Assembly: GCA_003599575.1 (NCBI GenBank)
Contig: QZKV01000052.1
Location: 1 to 34,629 of the forward strand
Direction of reading: 5' to 3'
DNA: 34,629 bases
DNA from: Desulfobacteraceae bacterium
Lineage (GTDB): Bacteria; Desulfobacterota; Desulfobacteria; Desulfobacterales; Desulfosarcinaceae
Part shown: positions 17,177-25,966 of the stretch, one piece after another
How the letters are laid out: every line of letters starts with the position of its first letter
Numbering within the stretch: the stretch's first letter is position 1
The notes under the pieces: generated by a model
Told to the model about the DNA's origin: nothing
The model's input: only the letters and a program-made list of their open reading frames with translations
Databases searched by the model: none
Translations under genes and position numbers: made by a program

Positions 17177-18643
17177 CTATTGATCCACCCGGTAGTTGGG
17201 AGCTTCCTTGGTGATAATGACGTCGTGCACATGACTTTCCCGCAGGCCGGCCGCAGTGATCCTCATGAAACGCGCTTTGTCGCGCAACTCGTCGATGGTG
17301 CGGCAGCCCACATAACCCATTCCAGCTTTCAATCCGCCGACCAACTGATGGATATTGCCGGCCAGCGACCCGCGATAAGGCACCCGTCCCACAATGCCCT
17401 CAGGCACCAGTTTGTCGTCTTCGGCCTGTTCGGTTTGATAATAGCGGTCCTTGCTGCCTTTTTTCATGGCCTCGATGGACCCCATCCCGCGGTAGACTTT
17501 ATAGCTGCGGCCTTGATACAAAACGGTCTCCCCGGGACTTTCGTCCGTGCCTGCGAAAAGACCGCCGATCATAACGCAGTGGGCGCCCGCGCCGATGCCC
17601 TTGGTCACATCCCCCGAGAACTTGATGCCGCCGTCGGCGATCAAGGGCACGCCGGTTTTGTTGGACACGGGTTTGCAGTTCATGATGGCCGTGATCTGCG
17701 GCACGCCGACACCAGCCACAATGCGGGTGGTGCATATCGATCCGGGGCCGATACCGATCTTGACCGCATCCACGCCCGCTTCGATCAATTCTTCAGCGCC
17801 TTTGGCGGTGGCTACATTGCCGGCAATCACTTCGATGTTTTTGAAGGTGCTTTTCAGCTCGCGCACGGTTTGGAGCACATTTTCGGAATGGCCGTGGGAA
17901 GTATCGATGGCGATCACATCCGCACCGGCGCTGAGCAGGGCCTGGGTGCGCTCCAAACGATCCGGCCCCACCCCGATGGCGGCGCCCACGCGCAGGCGGC
18001 CCATTGTATCCTTGCAGGCATTGGGATATTTTTTTATCTTCTCAATGTCTTTTATGGTGATCATGCCTTTGAGCCGCCCCCTGGCATCGACCACCAGCAA
18101 CTTCTCGATGCGATGCGCATGCAGCAGTTTTTTTGATTCTTCCAAACTGATGCCTTCGGAAACGGTGACCAGGTTTTCTTTGGTCATCACTTCGGAGATC
18201 TTCTTGTGCATGTCGGTTTCAAATCGCAAATCCCGGTTGGTGACGATCCCGACCAGTTGATCGGCTTTTACCACAGGAACGCCCGAAATACGGTATTTGG
18301 CCATCAGTTCCAAAACCTGATGGACTTGCTGATCGGGATGGATTGTCACCGGATCGATGATCATGCCGCTTTCCGATTTTTTGACCTGATCGATTTCTAC
18401 AGCCTGCATCTCGATGCTCATGTTGCGGTGCACGAAACCGATACCGCCCTCACGCGCCATGGTGATGGCGGTTTGCGACTCGGTGACCGTATCCATGGCG
18501 GCGCTGACAATGGGGATGTTCAACCGGAGATTGCGGGTCAATTGGGTGGTAATGTCCACGTCTTTGGGGAGCACATCGGAATAGTTGGGTATCAAGAGGA
18601 CATCATCAAATGAAAAGCCTTCCTCGGGTGGGATTTTGCTCAT
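17177..18643 (-). CDS. guaB: IMP dehydrogenase GuaB
   Basis: The 488-aa product oxidises IMP to XMP, the first committed step of GMP synthesis. It starts [22 protein letters not shown], carries two CBS domains (about residues 95-205; [19 protein letters not shown] and [13 protein letters not shown]), and has [20 protein letters not shown] with the catalytic cysteine C304, aligned with E. coli C305. [19 protein letters not shown] and the mobile flap region RYYQTEQ follow. Two adjacent ATGs are possible (18646, 18643); GGAGG is only two bases from the first and five from the second, so I chose 18643. It is not followed by guaA here. Confidence 0.96.
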   Translation of the reverse strand: MSKIPPEEGFSFDDVLLIPNYSDVLPKDVDITTQLTRNLRLNIPIVSAAMDTVTESQTAITMAREGGIGFVHRNMSIEMQAVEIDQVKKSESGMIIDPVTIHPDQQVHQVLELMAKYRISGVPVVKADQLVGIVTNRDLRFETDMHKKISEVMTKENLVTVSEGISLEESKKLLHAHRIEKLLVVDARGRLKGMITIKDIEKIKKYPNACKDTMGRLRVGAAIGVGPDRLERTQALLSAGADVIAIDTSHGHSENVLQTVRELKSTFKNIEVIAGNVATAKGAEELIEAGVDAVKIGIGPGSICTTRIVAGVGVPQITAIMNCKPVSNKTGVPLIADGGIKFSGDVTKGIGAGAHCVMIGGLFAGTDESPGETVLYQGRSYKVYRGMGSIEAMKKGSKDRYYQTEQAEDDKLVPEGIVGRVPYRGSLAGNIHQLVGGLKAGMGYVGCRTIDELRDKARFMRITAAGLRESHVHDVIITKEAPNYRVDQ

Positions 18644-18953
18644 CATAACCTCCAGGGAGCGCTTGCACGACGCTGGTGAATTTTATTTAAATTCAATTAT
18701 ATACCATTTGTTGGGTAATAAAATAGGCCACAATACCATATATTGTTTTGGCCGATCAACCTTTCCTTTGCCCCAATATCGGTCGGTTTCGATGTGCTAA
18801 AATGGTCGTTTTCAGGCTTTCCACGTGCAACCCGTCTTTAAACGATGCGTTTGTTTTGATATGGGACCTTTCCATCCTTGACTTTGGTTCAGGCCGATAA
18901 TAAGAATTTTTCCTTTGCATCAGACACTCGGCCCTTACAATGGATTCAAAAAC
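18644..18953. promoter_or_regulatory. AT-rich divergent control region between guaB and the YrdC-family gene
   Basis: This ~310-bp gap is clearly more AT-rich than its neighbours. On the minus strand a perfect -10 hexamer TATAAT (18696-18701 as ATTATA on the plus strand) sits about 50 bp before the guaB start, without a good -35. Upstream of it, ACAATA (18730-18735) and TATTGT (18741-18746) form a perfect dyad with a 5-bp centre, flanked by GGCC on both sides (18726-18729, 18750-18753). This would suit an operator or a leader hairpin. No gene, riboswitch or tRNA is recognised. Confidence 0.4.
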
Positions 18954-19562
18954 GTGCTACTTGAAATCAATCCCGTCAATCCTCCCCAACGAAAAATCGA
19001 GCAGGTGGTCAATGTGCTCCGCAACGGGGGCGTGATCGCCTATCCGACCGATACCATCTACGGCATCGGCTGCGATATCATGAACAAGAAAGCCATTGAA
19101 CGGGTTTACCAAATCAAAAGATGGCCTAAGAGCAAACCCTTCAGCTTTATCTGCTCGGACCTGAAGAATATCAGTCAATATGCCAAAGTCTCCAACTATG
19201 CGTACAAGACCATGCGCCGTCTTCTTCCGGGACCCTACACGTTCATTCTGGAGGGATCCAATCAAGTTCCCAAAATGATGTTGACCAAACGCAAAACGGC
19301 CGGCATCCGCGTCCCCGATCATCCCATCTGCCTGGCCTTGATCAGGGCGCTGGGCAATCCCATTCTCTCCACAAGCGCATCTACTCCGGAGGGCGAAATG
19401 TTTGTCGAACCCTGGCAGATAGAAGACCGTTTTGGCAAGCTGCTCGATGTGATTATCGACGGCGGTCCTGTTCCCGGCGTGCCGTCCAGCGTCATATCGT
19501 TGATCGGAGACGAGCCTGAAGTGATTCGCGAAGCACTTGGGGATGTCTCTTCTTTTCGCTGA
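18954..19562 (+). CDS. YrdC/YciO/Sua5-family protein (L-threonylcarbamoyladenylate synthase type)
   Basis: About 202 aa, with the YrdC fold: GGVIAYPTDTIYGIGCD, an IKRWPKSKPFSFIC block, LLPGPYTFIL, GIRVPDHPICLALI and GNPILSTSAS. Sua5/YrdC enzymes make threonylcarbamoyl-AMP for tRNA t6A37. The order and the KRWPKSKPFSFIC form look more like the YciO branch, whose role is less settled. The start is uncertain: GTG at 18954 (VLLEINPVNPP) is where family similarity begins, while the frame extends to TTG at 18915; neither has a clear Shine-Dalgarno. It converges with sppA, about 60 bp downstream. Confidence 0.85.
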   Translation: MLLEINPVNPPQRKIEQVVNVLRNGGVIAYPTDTIYGIGCDIMNKKAIERVYQIKRWPKSKPFSFICSDLKNISQYAKVSNYAYKTMRRLLPGPYTFILEGSNQVPKMMLTKRKTAGIRVPDHPICLALIRALGNPILSTSASTPEGEMFVEPWQIEDRFGKLLDVIIDGGPVPGVPSSVISLIGDEPEVIREALGDVSSFR

Positions 19563-19625
19563 TTTATCCGGCATGGATTCGATAAATGGTCACCATCACC
19601 GTCAGGTAGGCGCGCGATCGACGAA

Positions 19626-20507
19626 TCACATGCGCGCCTGCGGCGCCATGCGGTTGCCCGCCGCGCTTCGCATCCAGATCTGCAGAGCCGATTCCATCAG
19701 GTACCGAATAAGCGAAGAACGCTCTTTTTCGGGATACACCGTTTCAACCGTGCCTTTGATGCCGCCCAATTCACCAGCCCATTGCACGGCATCCTGAAAA
19801 TTGCCCAGGCGATCCACCAGCCCGAGGGTTTTGGCATCTTCACCCGTAAAGATACGGCCATCGGCAATCGCTTGCACCTGAGCCGCTTCAATGCGCCGGC
19901 CTTCGGCGATGTCCGTCACGAACTGGCGATGAATGGTTTGGGTCACTCCCTCCAACAATCGCTTTTCTTCCGGCGACATCGGGCGCAGGGGTGAGCCGAT
20001 ATCCTTGAATTCGCCGCTTTTGACCACCACGGGAGTCAAACCGATTTTCTCCATCAATGCTTCGAAATTGGTATATCCCATGATAACGCCGATACTGCCG
20101 GTAATGGTGCCGGGATTGGCAACAATGCCGTCGCTGGCGGCTGCCACATAGTATCCGCCGGAAGCCGCGACAGCCCCCATTGAAACGACCACTTTCTTTG
20201 TGGCTGTGGTTTTGCGGATTTCCCGATAAATCTCCTGGGCGGGCCCCACGCCGCCGCCGGGAGAGTCGATACGCAGCACGATGGCTTTGACGCTTTCCTC
20301 TTCGCGAAAGGATTTGATCTGCTCAACCAGCCGGGTGCTGTCGATAATGGGACCGACGATTTCAACGATGCCCACCTTGTCACCGTCGAAAGCCGCATGC
20401 CTGCCAACGGCCGCCATGACCATGAGAGATAAAAAAATCATTCCCACGGTGCCCAGGCCGGCCAACATCAAGATAGAGAAAAGATAGGGATGCCTGCGGG
20501 AAAACAT
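19626..20507 (-). CDS. sppA: Signal peptide peptidase SppA (short form)
   Basis: This 293-aa membrane serine protease degrades leftover signal peptides. One transmembrane anchor lies at about residues 8-35 (LFSILMLAGLGTVGMIFLSL). The Ser/Lys dyad is S116 in GAVAASGGYY and K168 in SGEFKDIGSP; the 52-residue spacing equals that of Bacillus SppA (S147/K199). RIDSPGGGVGPAQEIY and GSIGVIMGY are further ClpP-fold landmarks. AAGGAG six bases before the ATG at 20507 fixes the start. It lies behind rpsA but after an intrinsic terminator, so it probably has its own promoter or depends on read-through. Confidence 0.94.
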   Translation of the reverse strand: MFSRRHPYLFSILMLAGLGTVGMIFLSLMVMAAVGRHAAFDGDKVGIVEIVGPIIDSTRLVEQIKSFREEESVKAIVLRIDSPGGGVGPAQEIYREIRKTTATKKVVVSMGAVAASGGYYVAAASDGIVANPGTITGSIGVIMGYTNFEALMEKIGLTPVVVKSGEFKDIGSPLRPMSPEEKRLLEGVTQTIHRQFVTDIAEGRRIEAAQVQAIADGRIFTGEDAKTLGLVDRLGNFQDAVQWAGELGGIKGTVETVYPEKERSSLIRYLMESALQIWMRSAAGNRMAPQARM

Positions 20508-20574
20508 GTATTCTCCTTAGTTGAAAGCACTGCCGCCCGATCGGAAAGGTTGTAGTTTTCCTAACAGCGTCTTT

Positions 20575-20616
20575 AAAAGAAAACGGCCGGCAGAAGCAAA
20601 ATCCTCCGCCGGCCGT
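20575..20616 (-). terminator. Intrinsic terminator of rpsA
   Basis: On the minus strand, ACGGCCGGC pairs perfectly with GCCGGCCGT. The stem extends by five more pairs (two of them G-U) around a short loop and is followed at once by TTTTCTTTT. Stem arms are 20603-20616 and 20583-20596 and the U-tract is 20575-20583. It sits about 23 bp after the rpsA stop. Confidence 0.88.
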
Positions 20617-20638
20617 GAATTCATTTAAGGTTGCCGAT

Positions 20639-22429
20639 TTACTCTTCGTTGAGCTTTTCCTGAAGATTCTCGCGCAGCAGTTCGCCGAATGAAGATGTTG
20701 CCGGTCCGATGTTGTTGACGTAATCGCTGATCAGTTCATGTTCGCTTTCTTCCAGCCGTTTGATGGACAAGCCGATGCGCCGTTCCTCGCTGTTGATATT
20801 CATCACGCGCGCCTTGAGTACGTCACCGACATGGAACATGCCCACCGGCGTCTTGATCTTTTCCTTGCTGATCTCCGACACATGCACCAAGCCTTCGATG
20901 CCTTCTTCCAGCTCCACGAACACGCCGAAATCGGTCACATTGGTTACGGTGCCGGTGATCTCCTTGCCCACATCATAGCGCTGGCCCACAGTTTCCCATG
21001 GATCGGACTGCAGCTGTTTGACCCCCAGCGAGAACCGCTCGTTGTCCTTGTCGATCTCCAGGACGATGGCTTGCACGGTATCGCCCTTTTTGTAAATCTC
21101 GGAGGGATGTTTGATGCGTTTGGTCCACGACAGATCGGAAATATGCACCAGGCCGTCGATGCCCTCGTCGATACCGATAAACAAACCGAAATCGGTGATG
21201 TTCTTGATCTTGCCCTCGATGGTGGTGCCCACCGGGTATTTGTCGCTGATCACATCCCACGGGTTGGGGATGGCCTGTTTCATGCCCAGCGAAATGCGCC
21301 GGTTTTCCGGTTTGATATCCAATACGACCGCTTCGACTTCTTCTCCTACAGAGACGACTTTGTTGGGATGCCGTACCTTGCGGGTCCAGGACATCTCGGA
21401 GACGTGAATCAAGCCTTCGATGCCTTCTTCCAATTCCACAAAGGCGCCGTAATCGGTCAGGCTCACAACCCGGCCGGATACGCGCGACCCGATCGCATAC
21501 TTTTCAGCCGCCATGCTCCAAGGATCGGGCGCCAGCTGCTTCATGCCCAGGGATACGCGTTCTCTTTCCAGGTCCAGATTAAGGATTTTGACCGTGATTT
21601 CATCCCCGACAGAGAAGAGTTCCGAAGGATGCTTGACGCGGCCCCAGGAGATGTCGGTGATATGCAGCAGACCGTCCACACCGCCCAAGTCGACGAACAC
21701 GCCGTATTCGGTGATGTTCTTGACGATGCCCTTGACCACCTTGCCTTCATGGATGGAAGAAAGCGTGGTGCTGCGCTTGGATTCCCGCTCGCCTTCAAGA
21801 ATAACGCGGCGGGAGAGCACGATATTGCTGCGTTTGCGGTTGAATTTGAGGATTTTGAACTTGTATTTCTTGCCGACCATTTCATCGAGATTGCGCACGG
21901 GGCGCAGATCGGCTTGAGATCCGGGCAGAAATGCGTTGACGCCGATATCGACGGAGAAGCCTCCCTTGACGCGGCTGGCGATAATACCTTCGATCGGTTC
22001 ATCGGCCTCATACGCTTTCTTGATCTCTTCCCAGACCTTGACTTTTTCGGCCTTTTCCTTGGACAGGACGACCACTTCATTTTCATCGTCCCACCATTCC
22101 ACCATCACTTCAACTTTATCTCCGGGTTGAGCTTTGATCTGGCCCTTTTCATCCATGAATTCGTTGATGCGAATCTGACCTTCGGACTTATATCCGATAT
22201 CTACGAGCACATGATCCTTATCAACAGAGATGATGCGGCCGGTAACCACTTCACCTTCGGCAAAGCGCTTGAAACTTTCCTCGTAAAGATCCATGAGGTC
22301 GTCCATGGACCCCTCGGTCGATGGGGAAGTCTCAGCGGCATCCGGGCTGCCGGCGGATTTCTCTTCGGCGTCTGATGCAGAAGTATTTTGGTGTGTTGTT
22401 GGATGTTCGTTTTCAGCAATAGTATTCAT
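20639..22429 (-). CDS. rpsA: 30S ribosomal protein S1
   Basis: The 596-aa product contains six S1 RNA-binding repeats, roughly residues 58-126, 143-210, 227-296, 314-383, 401-470 and 487-556. The later repeats show the recurrent pattern 'G-v--i-dfGvFve-eeGieGLvHvSe-sw'. S1 binds mRNA leaders and delivers them to the 30S subunit. The N-terminal ~45 residues are Ser/Glu/Thr-rich and low in complexity. I chose the ATG at 22429 (MNTIAENEHP); the frame is open further upstream to 22540 but lacks S1 character there. The Shine-Dalgarno is poor (GGGGGAA, 12 bases away), which is not unusual for rpsA. The gene follows cmk by about 97 bp, a linkage seen in many bacteria. Confidence 0.96.
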   Translation of the reverse strand: MNTIAENEHPTTHQNTSASDAEEKSAGSPDAAETSPSTEGSMDDLMDLYEESFKRFAEGEVVTGRIISVDKDHVLVDIGYKSEGQIRINEFMDEKGQIKAQPGDKVEVMVEWWDDENEVVVLSKEKAEKVKVWEEIKKAYEADEPIEGIIASRVKGGFSVDIGVNAFLPGSQADLRPVRNLDEMVGKKYKFKILKFNRKRSNIVLSRRVILEGERESKRSTTLSSIHEGKVVKGIVKNITEYGVFVDLGGVDGLLHITDISWGRVKHPSELFSVGDEITVKILNLDLERERVSLGMKQLAPDPWSMAAEKYAIGSRVSGRVVSLTDYGAFVELEEGIEGLIHVSEMSWTRKVRHPNKVVSVGEEVEAVVLDIKPENRRISLGMKQAIPNPWDVISDKYPVGTTIEGKIKNITDFGLFIGIDEGIDGLVHISDLSWTKRIKHPSEIYKKGDTVQAIVLEIDKDNERFSLGVKQLQSDPWETVGQRYDVGKEITGTVTNVTDFGVFVELEEGIEGLVHVSEISKEKIKTPVGMFHVGDVLKARVMNINSEERRIGLSIKRLEESEHELISDYVNNIGPATSSFGELLRENLQEKLNEE

Positions 22430-22526
22430 GTGATTAAAAGTTCCCCCTAGGCCAGATTTCGCACCGTAGCACCGGTTGCGTAATTCGGGCACTATACCCA
22501 AGAGGATACCCGAATGCAACGAAAAT

Positions 22527-23219
22527 TTAGATGCGCGCAACGTGGTTCAACATGCACTCCACAACCTGCTCCAGGGAAAGGGTGGTCGAATCAATCCGAA
22601 CGGCATCCGCAGCCGGCTCAAGCGGGGCGACCGAACGGGTGCTGTCGTTCCGGTCGCGTTGGATCATATCTTTTTCGATCGACTCAAGGTTGGGCGCATC
22701 TTTGCCCTGCACTTTCAACTCTTCGTAACGGCGCTGAGCCCTCAGGTGCGGGTCGGCATCCAGAAAAAACTTGGCTTCAGCGTGGGGAAAAACCACCGTT
22801 CCCATGTCGCGGCCTTCGGCCACGACCCCTTTTTGATTGGCCAGGGACCTTTGCAGGGAGAGCAAAAAGGTCCTCACCACAGGTTTTGCCGATACCGCCG
22901 AAGCCAGCATGGAGATGTGCGGGGCGCGAATCTCGGCCGTAATGTCCCTGCCGTTCAGAATCACACGCAAACCGGCCTGCGAGGACTGCAGATCAATGGA
23001 TATGCGCCGGCAAAGCGCATCCAATCCTTTCTCATCGTCCGCGGCAATACCCTCGGCATGGGCGGCCACGGCCACCGCACGATACAGCGCCCCCGTGTCG
23101 ATGTAGCGATAGCCCAGCTTCTGCGCCAGCAGCTTGCTGGCCGAGGTTTTCCCCGCTCCGGAGGGACCGTCGATGGTGATGATCAGCCGTTTTGAAGATT
23201 GTCCATGCACGGATGCCAT
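22527..23219 (-). CDS. cmk: Cytidylate kinase
   Basis: The 230-aa product phosphorylates CMP/dCMP with ATP. It has the P-loop GPSGAGKT (residues 18-25), the substrate-binding IDTGALYRAVA block, GRDITAEIRAPHIS, VVAEGRDMGTVVFPHAEAKF and the lid RDRNDSTRSVAPL, all specific to bacterial CMP kinase. The ATG at 23219 lacks a clear Shine-Dalgarno, so the start is the likeliest but not certain choice. The usual neighbour ispH, found between cmk and rpsA in many related genomes, is absent here. Confidence 0.95.
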   Translation of the reverse strand: MASVHGQSSKRLIITIDGPSGAGKTSASKLLAQKLGYRYIDTGALYRAVAVAAHAEGIAADDEKGLDALCRRISIDLQSSQAGLRVILNGRDITAEIRAPHISMLASAVSAKPVVRTFLLSLQRSLANQKGVVAEGRDMGTVVFPHAEAKFFLDADPHLRAQRRYEELKVQGKDAPNLESIEKDMIQRDRNDSTRSVAPLEPAADAVRIDSTTLSLEQVVECMLNHVARI

Positions 23220-23409
23220 CCAGTGAAAGAGTTCGCCGCTTGACTTTGATCTTTAGTTTGTTGAAATCGTAAAAAATCAACCCGCCGTTTTCCGCCGTTC
23301 CGGCGCAGAGGATGATCCAGAGTTCAAATATCCATGGATGCTCTCGAAAGCCCATGACGGGTCCGGCATGACCAGGGGAGGATTTTTACGAAGCCATCAC
23401 TCTTAAACT

Positions 23410-24507
23410 TTACAATTCCGCACTTAACACTTTATCCAGGGCTTGCAGAAAGCGCCGGTTCTCTTCGGGCATCCCCACGCTGACCCGGATGAAATTGGGA
23501 TAACCATACGCTCCCATGGACCGCACGATGACGCCGTAGCGCAGCAATGCGTCAAAAACATCCGCAGCCTGCCGCCCCACATCCACGAGAAAAAAATTGG
23601 CTTGGGTGGGGAAATAACGCAATCCCCGCCTGGTCAACTCCGCATAAAGAAAATCGAGTCCCTGGTGCACGGTGGCCAGGGTCCTGCCAAGGAAATCGGT
23701 GTCGTCCAGCGCAGCCGTGGCGGCCACTTGGGCCAGGGTATTGACATTGAAGGGCATGCGCACGCGGTGGAGCAATTCGGCCAGATATCCGGGCATGATG
23801 CCATAACCGACCCGCAGGCCGGCCAGACCATAAGCTTTGCTGAATGTGCGCAAAGTAACCACATTCGCGTGGGAGGCCAGCAATACAATCCCCGAGACGC
23901 ATTCCTCATCGCGCACGAATTCGAAGTAGGCCTCATCCAAAACCACCGCCACATGCGCCGGCAAGCCCGCCAGGAAATCTTCCAGGTCCTTGCGGCGGAC
24001 CGCGGAACCGGTAGGATTGTTGGGATTGCAGATGAAGATCAGGCGGGTTCTCGGCCCGACGGCCGCGGCCACTTTTTCCAGATCGATGTGGGTCGCTTTG
24101 AGCGGCACTTTGATCGGGACAGCGCCGGCACTCTGCGCCACAATGGTATACATGAGGAAGGACGGGTCCGGAACGAGAACCTCATCGCCGGGCTGCAAAA
24201 GCACGCGCGCCAGCATACCCAGCAGATCATCCGATCCGTTGCCCAAGACGATCTGTTCCGGCGCGACCTTTAGATGCCGCGCCAGCCGCTGCGTCAGTTC
24301 GAAGGCGGCACCATCCGGGTAGCGGTGAAGTTTGAGGAAGGCCTGGCCGAGGGCGGCCATCGCCGCCGGAGGCGGTCCCAGCGGATTTTCATTCGAGGCA
24401 AGTTTGATCGAATCGGTGATACCGTATTCACGTTCCAGTTCTTCGATCGGTTTGCCCGGTACATAGGGAGCAATGGTCTGAATATATTCGGGAATTTTTA
24501 ATGGCAT
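23410..24507 (-). CDS. hisC: Histidinol-phosphate aminotransferase
   Basis: This 365-aa fold-type I PLP aminotransferase acts in histidine synthesis. LASNENPLGPPPAA, HRYPDGAAFELTQRLA and LGNGSDDLLGML are HisC landmarks; NPNNPTGSAV and DEAYFEFV hold PLP-binding Asn and Asp, and TFSKAYGLAGLRVGYG has the Schiff-base lysine K224. The ATG at 24507 (MPLKIPEYIQTIAPY) matches the family start; the frame extends to a TTG at 24522 that I consider less likely. It begins 17 bp after the oxidoreductase gamma gene and so is probably at the tail of that operon, an arrangement without an obvious metabolic reason. Confidence 0.93.
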   Translation of the reverse strand: MPLKIPEYIQTIAPYVPGKPIEELEREYGITDSIKLASNENPLGPPPAAMAALGQAFLKLHRYPDGAAFELTQRLARHLKVAPEQIVLGNGSDDLLGMLARVLLQPGDEVLVPDPSFLMYTIVAQSAGAVPIKVPLKATHIDLEKVAAAVGPRTRLIFICNPNNPTGSAVRRKDLEDFLAGLPAHVAVVLDEAYFEFVRDEECVSGIVLLASHANVVTLRTFSKAYGLAGLRVGYGIMPGYLAELLHRVRMPFNVNTLAQVAATAALDDTDFLGRTLATVHQGLDFLYAELTRRGLRYFPTQANFFLVDVGRQAADVFDALLRYGVIVRSMGAYGYPNFIRVSVGMPEENRRFLQALDKVLSAEL

Positions 24508-24523
24508 AAACCCAGGACACAAT

Positions 24524-25069
24524 CTAGTTCGGCAGTTTTTGCACCGCTTCGATTCCGGCCTCCATGGCTTGTAAATTCAAGGGGATCAGTTTGGGCCTTT
24601 TTTCAAACTCCGTTTCGATGCAATGTCTCAATGTCTCGAGGGATACCAACTTTGAACGGGCCACAAAGGCGGACAGGGCAACGATATTGGCGGCCTTGCC
24701 ATTGCCTATGCCGACGGCGATCTCACCGGCCGGCAGCCTCACTTCATCTACATCGTCGCGGCCGGAGCCTTCCGGGATCAGTGAGACATTGGTCAAAATG
24801 ACACCGCCCGGTTTAATGAGCCGGGCAAACTTATCCAGGGAGGGCCGGTTCATCGCCACCAGATGCATCGGGTTTTTGATGATCGGCGACCCAATCGGAC
24901 GATCGCTGATCACCACCAGGCAGTAGGCCGTACCCCCGCGCATTTCGGGCCCGTAAGACGGAATCCAGGCAACTTCGTTTCCCTCTTCCATGGCCGCGTG
25001 GGCCAAAATTTTGCCGCTGAGCAGGATGCCCTGACCGCCAAATCCGGCAAACATCACTTCACTTTGCAT
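24524..25069 (-). CDS. 2-oxoacid:ferredoxin oxidoreductase, gamma subunit
   Basis: The 181-aa product is the gamma (PorG/KorC/VorC-type) subunit. It shows MFAGFGGQGILLSGKILAHAAM, VAWIPSYGPEMRGGTAYCLVVIS (the GPE-RGG block) and LVAMNRPSLDKF. These are the standard gamma-domain motifs of the CoA-forming 2-oxoacid oxidoreductases. AAGGAG five bases before the ATG supports the start. It lies 55 bp after the beta gene in the order ferredoxin-alpha-beta-gamma. The substrate is assigned from the alpha subunit. Confidence 0.92.
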   Translation of the reverse strand: MQSEVMFAGFGGQGILLSGKILAHAAMEEGNEVAWIPSYGPEMRGGTAYCLVVISDRPIGSPIIKNPMHLVAMNRPSLDKFARLIKPGGVILTNVSLIPEGSGRDDVDEVRLPAGEIAVGIGNGKAANIVALSAFVARSKLVSLETLRHCIETEFEKRPKLIPLNLQAMEAGIEAVQKLPN

Positions 25070-25124
25070 GATAGCTCCTTACTGTTCCGAGGCATGCGGC
25101 TTGAATCGTTGTTCCCTATCACGA

Positions 25125-25904
25125 TCAATTCGGCACGCAAGCGGCCTCCACCGGGATTGTTTTATCAACCTCGGGCTTTTTGACATCCCCCAGCGGATAG
25201 TAGGGCAACAGAACATCTTTTGCCCATTGAATGGCTTCCTGCGGCGTCATGCCCCAATTGGTGGGACAGGTGCTGACCACCTCCACCAAGGAAAAGCAGC
25301 GCTTCTCCAGTTGGTAGGCAAAGGCCTGCCGGATCGCGCGTTTGGCCTTCTGAACGTATTTCGGGGTGATGACGGTCTGGCGCGTGATATAAGCCGGCGT
25401 CACCAGAGCGCCGAGCAGTTCCGCCATCCGAATGGGCATGCCGACCTCCTCGGTGTTGCGCCCGAAGGGGGTGGTGGTGGTGCGCTGTTTGGGCATGGAG
25501 GTGGGCGCCATCTGCCCGCCGGTCATGCCGTAAACGGCATTGTTGACGAAAATCGTCGTAAATTTTTCACCCCGATTGGCCGCATGAATGATTTCACCCA
25601 TGCCGATGCTGGCAAGGTCGCCGTCTCCCTGGTAAGTAAACACAACCAAGTCCGGCCGGACGCGCTTGATCCCCGTGGCCATTGCGGGGGCACGGCCATG
25701 GGCCGCTTCCTGAAAATCGCAATCGATATAATTGTACGCCAGAACGGCACAACCCACCGGGGCGATCCCCACGGTCCGGCCGCGGATGCCCAGTTCGTCA
25801 ATGGTTTCCGCCACCAGCCGGTGAATGATGCCATGGGTGCATCCCGGGCAATAATGGGTCTGCTGGTCGAACATGCACTGGGGTCTTTGGAAGGTCTTCG
25901 CCAT
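25125..25904 (-). CDS. 2-oxoacid:ferredoxin oxidoreductase, beta (TPP-binding) subunit
   Basis: The 259-aa product carries the thiamine diphosphate motif GDGDLASIGMGEIIHAA continuing to NNAVYGMTGGQ (about residues 93-125). CPGCTHG near residue 19 has the paired cysteines found in beta subunits that bind a [4Fe-4S] cluster. IAPVGCAVLAYNYIDCDF and AHGRAPAMATGIKR are further family blocks. It decarboxylates the 2-oxoacid together with alpha and passes electrons to the ferredoxin subunit. AAGGAG seven bases before the ATG fixes the start. KorB of 2-oxoglutarate enzymes is the main alternative to a branched-chain (Vor) enzyme. Confidence 0.92.
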   Translation of the reverse strand: MAKTFQRPQCMFDQQTHYCPGCTHGIIHRLVAETIDELGIRGRTVGIAPVGCAVLAYNYIDCDFQEAAHGRAPAMATGIKRVRPDLVVFTYQGDGDLASIGMGEIIHAANRGEKFTTIFVNNAVYGMTGGQMAPTSMPKQRTTTTPFGRNTEEVGMPIRMAELLGALVTPAYITRQTVITPKYVQKAKRAIRQAFAYQLEKRCFSLVEVVSTCPTNWGMTPQEAIQWAKDVLLPYYPLGDVKKPEVDKTIPVEAACVPN

Positions 25905-25966
25905 GCTCTTGCTCCTTCAGGCCGGCCCCTCTTCGCCAGGGACCGCGTGCGTTGCATCCACTCACA

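Noticed and set aside
13813..17214. 1133-codon open frame on the plus strand opposite dnaE
   Set aside because: It is antisense to the unmistakable dnaE, has no recognisable motif, and is rich in His, Gln and Gly as expected for the reverse of GC-biased codons.
20738..22375. 545-codon open frame antisense to rpsA
   Set aside because: Its repeating pattern (DLG..HQAFDAFFQ) is simply the reverse of the S1 repeats; no ribosome-binding site.
23220..23409. Possible terminator in the hisC-cmk gap (CGCCG-GAA-CGGCG with a T6 run further on)
   Set aside because: The stem is only about five pairs and the T-run is some 15 bases away, which is not a convincing intrinsic terminator.
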